Assembly (NCBI GenBank): GCA_937958265.1
Contig: CALGNX010000003.1
Span: 149,802-213,801 of the forward strand
Length of the DNA: 64,000 nucleotides
Source of the DNA: an uncultured Algibacter sp.
GTDB lineage: Bacteria > Bacteroidota > Bacteroidia > Flavobacteriales > Flavobacteriaceae
Direction: 5' to 3'
Under the pieces are notes generated by a model, which was not told where the DNA came from, searched no databases, and was given only the letters and a program-made list of their open reading frames with translations. This document shows, in pieces, positions 61,528 to 64,000 of this stretch (the stretch's first letter is position 1; each line of letters starts with the position of its first letter). The translations under genes were made by a program, and so were the position numbers.

Positions 61528-62443
61528 AACTTACCTCTATTTTCTAATTTGCGTAATGTTTACCAGCTGCCAAACCTATCAAACATTTTATAAAGAAACC
61601 GCAACCCTAAATAGCCTAACACAGGAACATGACCAACGCTTAGATGTTTCTAACAGCAAACCTGTTAATATAGAAAATAAAATTACAAAATTTACAAACC
61701 TGCGCTACCTCAACCTTTCAAACAGTCCTAACTTAAACCTAGAGAACATATTAACATTAATACCAAACCCGTTAAAATTACGTGTTCTTATTATGGATGG
61801 AAACAACCTAAAAAAATTACCAATAAATATAAAACGCTTTGTAAATTTAAAACAAATTTCATTAAACAGGAATCCCTATCTAGATTTAAATCATACTTTC
61901 AATATACTTAGCAACCTACCAATAATATTTTTAAACCTACAAGATAATTTACTTAACAAACTACCCGCTAATATAGCCAAGCTAAAAAAACTTGAGGATT
62001 TTAACCTTACCGGAAATTCTATAAAACATAACCAAACTTTTACGTATTTAAACAAACTTCCTAATTTAAAATCACTTTGGCTTAATAGGAACAAATTAAA
62101 AAAACTACCTAAGGGTTTATTTACACTCGAAAAAATTAAAAATTTGTATCTTGAGCATAACCAATTAAAGTCTATTTCATTAGAAATCTCAAAATTGAAA
62201 AATGTTTGGATTATACATGCAGGACACAACAACTTTACAGAACTACCCAAAGCCTTCGCCACCGTACCTAAACTATTATTATTACATATAAATAATTGCA
62301 AAATTAGCAGTATCCCAGAAATTTATGCCACAAAAACATCTCATATAATGGGCTTAATACTAGATAACAACTATCTACATTTAACAACTAAGCGTAGGTG
62401 GAAAAAAATATTTCGAAGCAATTTCCTACTTTCTATGGAATAA
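61514..62443 (+). CDS. Leucine-rich repeat lipoprotein
   Basis: The 309-residue protein has a lipobox (VMFTSC, lipidated Cys near residue 19). A short linker leads into about ten leucine-rich repeats of the LxxLxLxxN type (LRYLNLSNSPNLNLEN, LKSLWLNRNKLKKLPKGL, IKNLYLEHNQLKSI). A basic C-terminal cap follows (KRRWKKIFRSN). LRR arcs bind other proteins. Being lipid-anchored and encoded with an overlap to the upstream gene, it may bind that protein. Membrane side (outer or inner) is not decided. Confidence 0.8.
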   Translation: MKTNKTYLYFLICVMFTSCQTYQTFYKETATLNSLTQEHDQRLDVSNSKPVNIENKITKFTNLRYLNLSNSPNLNLENILTLIPNPLKLRVLIMDGNNLKKLPINIKRFVNLKQISLNRNPYLDLNHTFNILSNLPIIFLNLQDNLLNKLPANIAKLKKLEDFNLTGNSIKHNQTFTYLNKLPNLKSLWLNRNKLKKLPKGLFTLEKIKNLYLEHNQLKSISLEISKLKNVWIIHAGHNNFTELPKAFATVPKLLLLHINNCKISSIPEIYATKTSHIMGLILDNNYLHLTTKRRWKKIFRSNFLLSME

Positions 62444-62623
62444 CTATTCTATACTTAATATTGTATTTGTTATACTTTAATGTATCTTGATATTATTTTT
62501 AGTCTGCAGGATGGACTTTTAATTTTTGAATGTCCATTTATTTCAAATAATAATTTAAAAATATGGAATACTATTAACAATATTAATAGTCCTGTATTTT
62601 ATTTTCAATAAATAAATCTGTGT

Positions 62624-63037
62624 TTAATGAGGCAACTTATCTTTTAAGAGGCCGTATAAAAAAGTACCTAATACAGAAAACACTATAACTACTAAAATTG
62701 GAACACAGCCCGCACCTACTAATGCAAACATAGGTCCCGGGCAAGCCCCTACCAGTGCCCAACCTAAGCCAAAAGTAATACCTCCAAACATGTACCTACC
62801 AAAACTTTTCTCCTTTGGCTTAAAATATATCTTCTCGCCATAAAAAGATTTTATATTAAATCTTTTTATAGCTTGCACTAAAGCAACTCCAATAAATAGT
62901 GCAGACCCTATTATGCCATACATATGAAAGGACTCAAATTTAAACATTTCATAAATACGAAACCACGAGGCTGCTTCAGACTTAAACATGGTAATTCCAA
63001 AAAGCACTCCGATAAATAAATATATTAATAATCTCAT
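62624..63037 (-). CDS. DUF6691 / YeeE-YedE C-terminal half transporter
   Basis: The 137-residue membrane protein has four hydrophobic helices. GLGWALVGACPGPMFALVGA is the conserved motif with a cysteine, the counterpart of the second half of YeeE/YedE (TsuA) transporters that carry thiosulfate or other sulfur species. It starts 3 bases after the first-half gene at 63041, so the two subunits are made together. Split forms of this transporter are usual in Bacteroidota. Confidence 0.9.
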   Translation of the reverse strand: MRLLIYLFIGVLFGITMFKSEAASWFRIYEMFKFESFHMYGIIGSALFIGVALVQAIKRFNIKSFYGEKIYFKPKEKSFGRYMFGGITFGLGWALVGACPGPMFALVGAGCVPILVVIVFSVLGTFLYGLLKDKLPH

Positions 63038-63040
63038 TGT

Positions 63041-63604
63041 TTAGAATATTAAAGGATAAATAAAATGTGTCATAACAAGGCCACCTATAAAAAAACCGGC
63101 AACAGCAATTAGTGATGGTAGTTGCAAATTGCTTAGTCCAGAAATAGCATGACCAGATGTACAACCGCCTGCGTAGCGTGTACCAAAGCCCACCAACAAC
63201 CCACCAATAGCCAATACAAATAAACTTTTTATGTCTAACAAGGCCGATATACCAAAAAGTTCAGTTGGTAAATAAGCCTTACCCGCACTAGCAAATCCAA
63301 GAGCATTTAAATCGGTAATAGTTTTACTATTAATAGCCACTACAGTATCTGAAGATAAAAAATAAGAACCTATAAAGCCGCCCATTATTGCTCCTAGTAC
63401 GACTATAAGATTCCATTTTTGCGCTTTCCAATCGAATTTAAAAAAATCGGCCTTAGTACCTGCACCACAAATAGTGCACATCGTTCTTAAGTTACTAGAC
63501 ATTCCAAAGTTTTTACCTACCATAATAAGTAAAAACATTACTAAAGCAATCATGGGACCCGATACGTACCAAGGCCAGGGTTGAAGAATCCAATTCATAT
63601 ACAC
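63041..63604 (-). CDS. YeeE/YedE family transporter, N-terminal half
   Basis: The 187-residue membrane protein has several helices and the conserved GGCTSGHAISGLSNLQLPSL motif, whose Cys is thought to handle sulfur in the thiosulfate transporter family. An FGTRYAGGCTSGH loop is intact. It pairs with the DUF6691 gene at 62624. A palindrome AGTAAC-TTAG-GTTACT sits upstream (63645-63660), 21 bases before a weak -7 box, suggesting Crp/Fnr-type control by a different member than the TGAC sites. Substrate is probably a sulfur compound; not proven. Confidence 0.9.
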   Translation of the reverse strand: MYMNWILQPWPWYVSGPMIALVMFLLIMVGKNFGMSSNLRTMCTICGAGTKADFFKFDWKAQKWNLIVVLGAIMGGFIGSYFLSSDTVVAINSKTITDLNALGFASAGKAYLPTELFGISALLDIKSLFVLAIGGLLVGFGTRYAGGCTSGHAISGLSNLQLPSLIAVAGFFIGGLVMTHFIYPLIF

Positions 63605-63615
63605 TTATTTTTTTA

Positions 63616-63660
63616 CAAAGAAACACATTTATAAAGGCGTTGTTAGTAACTTAGGTTACT
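63616..63660 (-). promoter_or_regulatory. Putative operator and promoter of the YeeE/YedE pair
   Basis: The palindrome AGTAACTTAGGTTACT (63645-63660) lies 21 bases upstream of TTTCTTTG (minus strand, 63616-63623), which differs from TAnnTTTG at one position. The operator half-site GTAAC differs from the TGAC sites elsewhere. Confidence 0.45.
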
Positions 63661-63952
63661 TAAGAATATTTTACCCTATTATTTTTGCCTTTTCCTGAAG
63701 CATAAACTTATAAATAACCCATATCTCAATTAATACAAGCTATTAAAACACGTTGCATTACCCTTTATTTATCCATCTACCACTCCATTAAAACCTCTTT
63801 ATTAGTAAATAAAAAAAACATAAGTATGTTATTCAACATTTATGAGTAAGCAAAATAACATTATACCCGTTGTGCATTATGATTTAAAGAATAAAAAAGT
63901 TGAACATTCTGCTATATAGCAGTAAATTGTAGTTACCACACAACAATCTAAC
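63661..63952. other. Intergenic region at the right edge
   Basis: About 290 bases without a supported gene. A 23-codon frame starts at 63844 but is too short to judge. Confidence 0.4.
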
Positions 63953-64000
63953 ATGCACAACTTTTTATCAAATTTCGACAAAATATACGAGGTTTTAAAG
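63953..64000 (+). CDS. Possible start of a gene cut by the window end
   Basis: An ATG at 63953 opens a frame that runs to the window edge (16 codons, MHNFLSNFDKIYEVLK). The composition is not unlike a protein start, but with no downstream sequence this cannot be confirmed. Confidence 0.3.
   Translation, partial: MHNFLSNFDKIYEVLK

Overview
The window is AT-rich chromosomal DNA from a member of the Bacteroidota, most likely a marine Flavobacteriaceae. The evidence is Bacteroidota-type promoters (TAnnTTTG -7 boxes) with weak ribosome-binding sites, type IX secretion (T9SS) and gliding-type sorting domains, PorP/SprF proteins, a fused CcoNO cbb3 oxidase, DUF6702 and DUF6691 proteins, and an RskA-type anti-sigma domain.

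Layout. 1-10.4 kb is housekeeping: an anti-sigma tail cut by the window edge, a small Cys protein / GT2 glycosyltransferase / ECF sigma operon, a coiled-coil protein with Nif3, LpxK, and lipA-gap followed by a TPR hybrid histidine kinase. 10.4-24 kb is mixed: a secreted tandem-repeat protein, 3-hydroxyanthranilate dioxygenase, an O-methyltransferase, a second TPR hybrid kinase, TatA, an M1 peptidase with DUF6702 and carboxypeptidase-regulatory-like partners, dipeptidase E, tRNA-Gly and two GNAT acetyltransferases. 24.3-41 kb is a surface and gliding cluster: a 2747-residue SprB-like adhesin with its SprF-like partner, a PorP/SprF-coiled-coil-SPOR fusion with thirteen 30-residue repeats, another type-B-sorted protein and a beta-helix protein. 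At 42 kb lies a decayed IS982-family element. 42.7-54.9 kb is a microaerobic respiration island: ccoS-ccoNO-ccoQ-ccoP-cupin-ccoG, fixH, a sulfite-exporter-like protein, the copper ATPase ccoI, a Crp/Fnr regulator, a universal stress protein and an HMA protein. 55-60 kb holds two PL14-like secreted lyase paralogues. 60.5-63.6 kb holds a secreted protein overlapping an LRR lipoprotein gene, and a split YeeE/YedE transporter.

The two most notable non-coding signals are these. First, four dispersed copies of an approximately 90-100 base element share conserved blocks, and their ends covary (GCGTTA/TAACGC versus GCGTG/CACGC), which suggests a structured repeat family. Second, a TGAC-N4-GTCA-like palindrome recurs with nearly constant spacing (23-25 bases) to a -7 box in front of ccoS, ccoI, a small membrane gene, uspA and the HMA gene. 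This fits a Crp/Fnr regulon encoded around its own regulator. Promoter, regulon and element functions are inferred from sequence pattern only.
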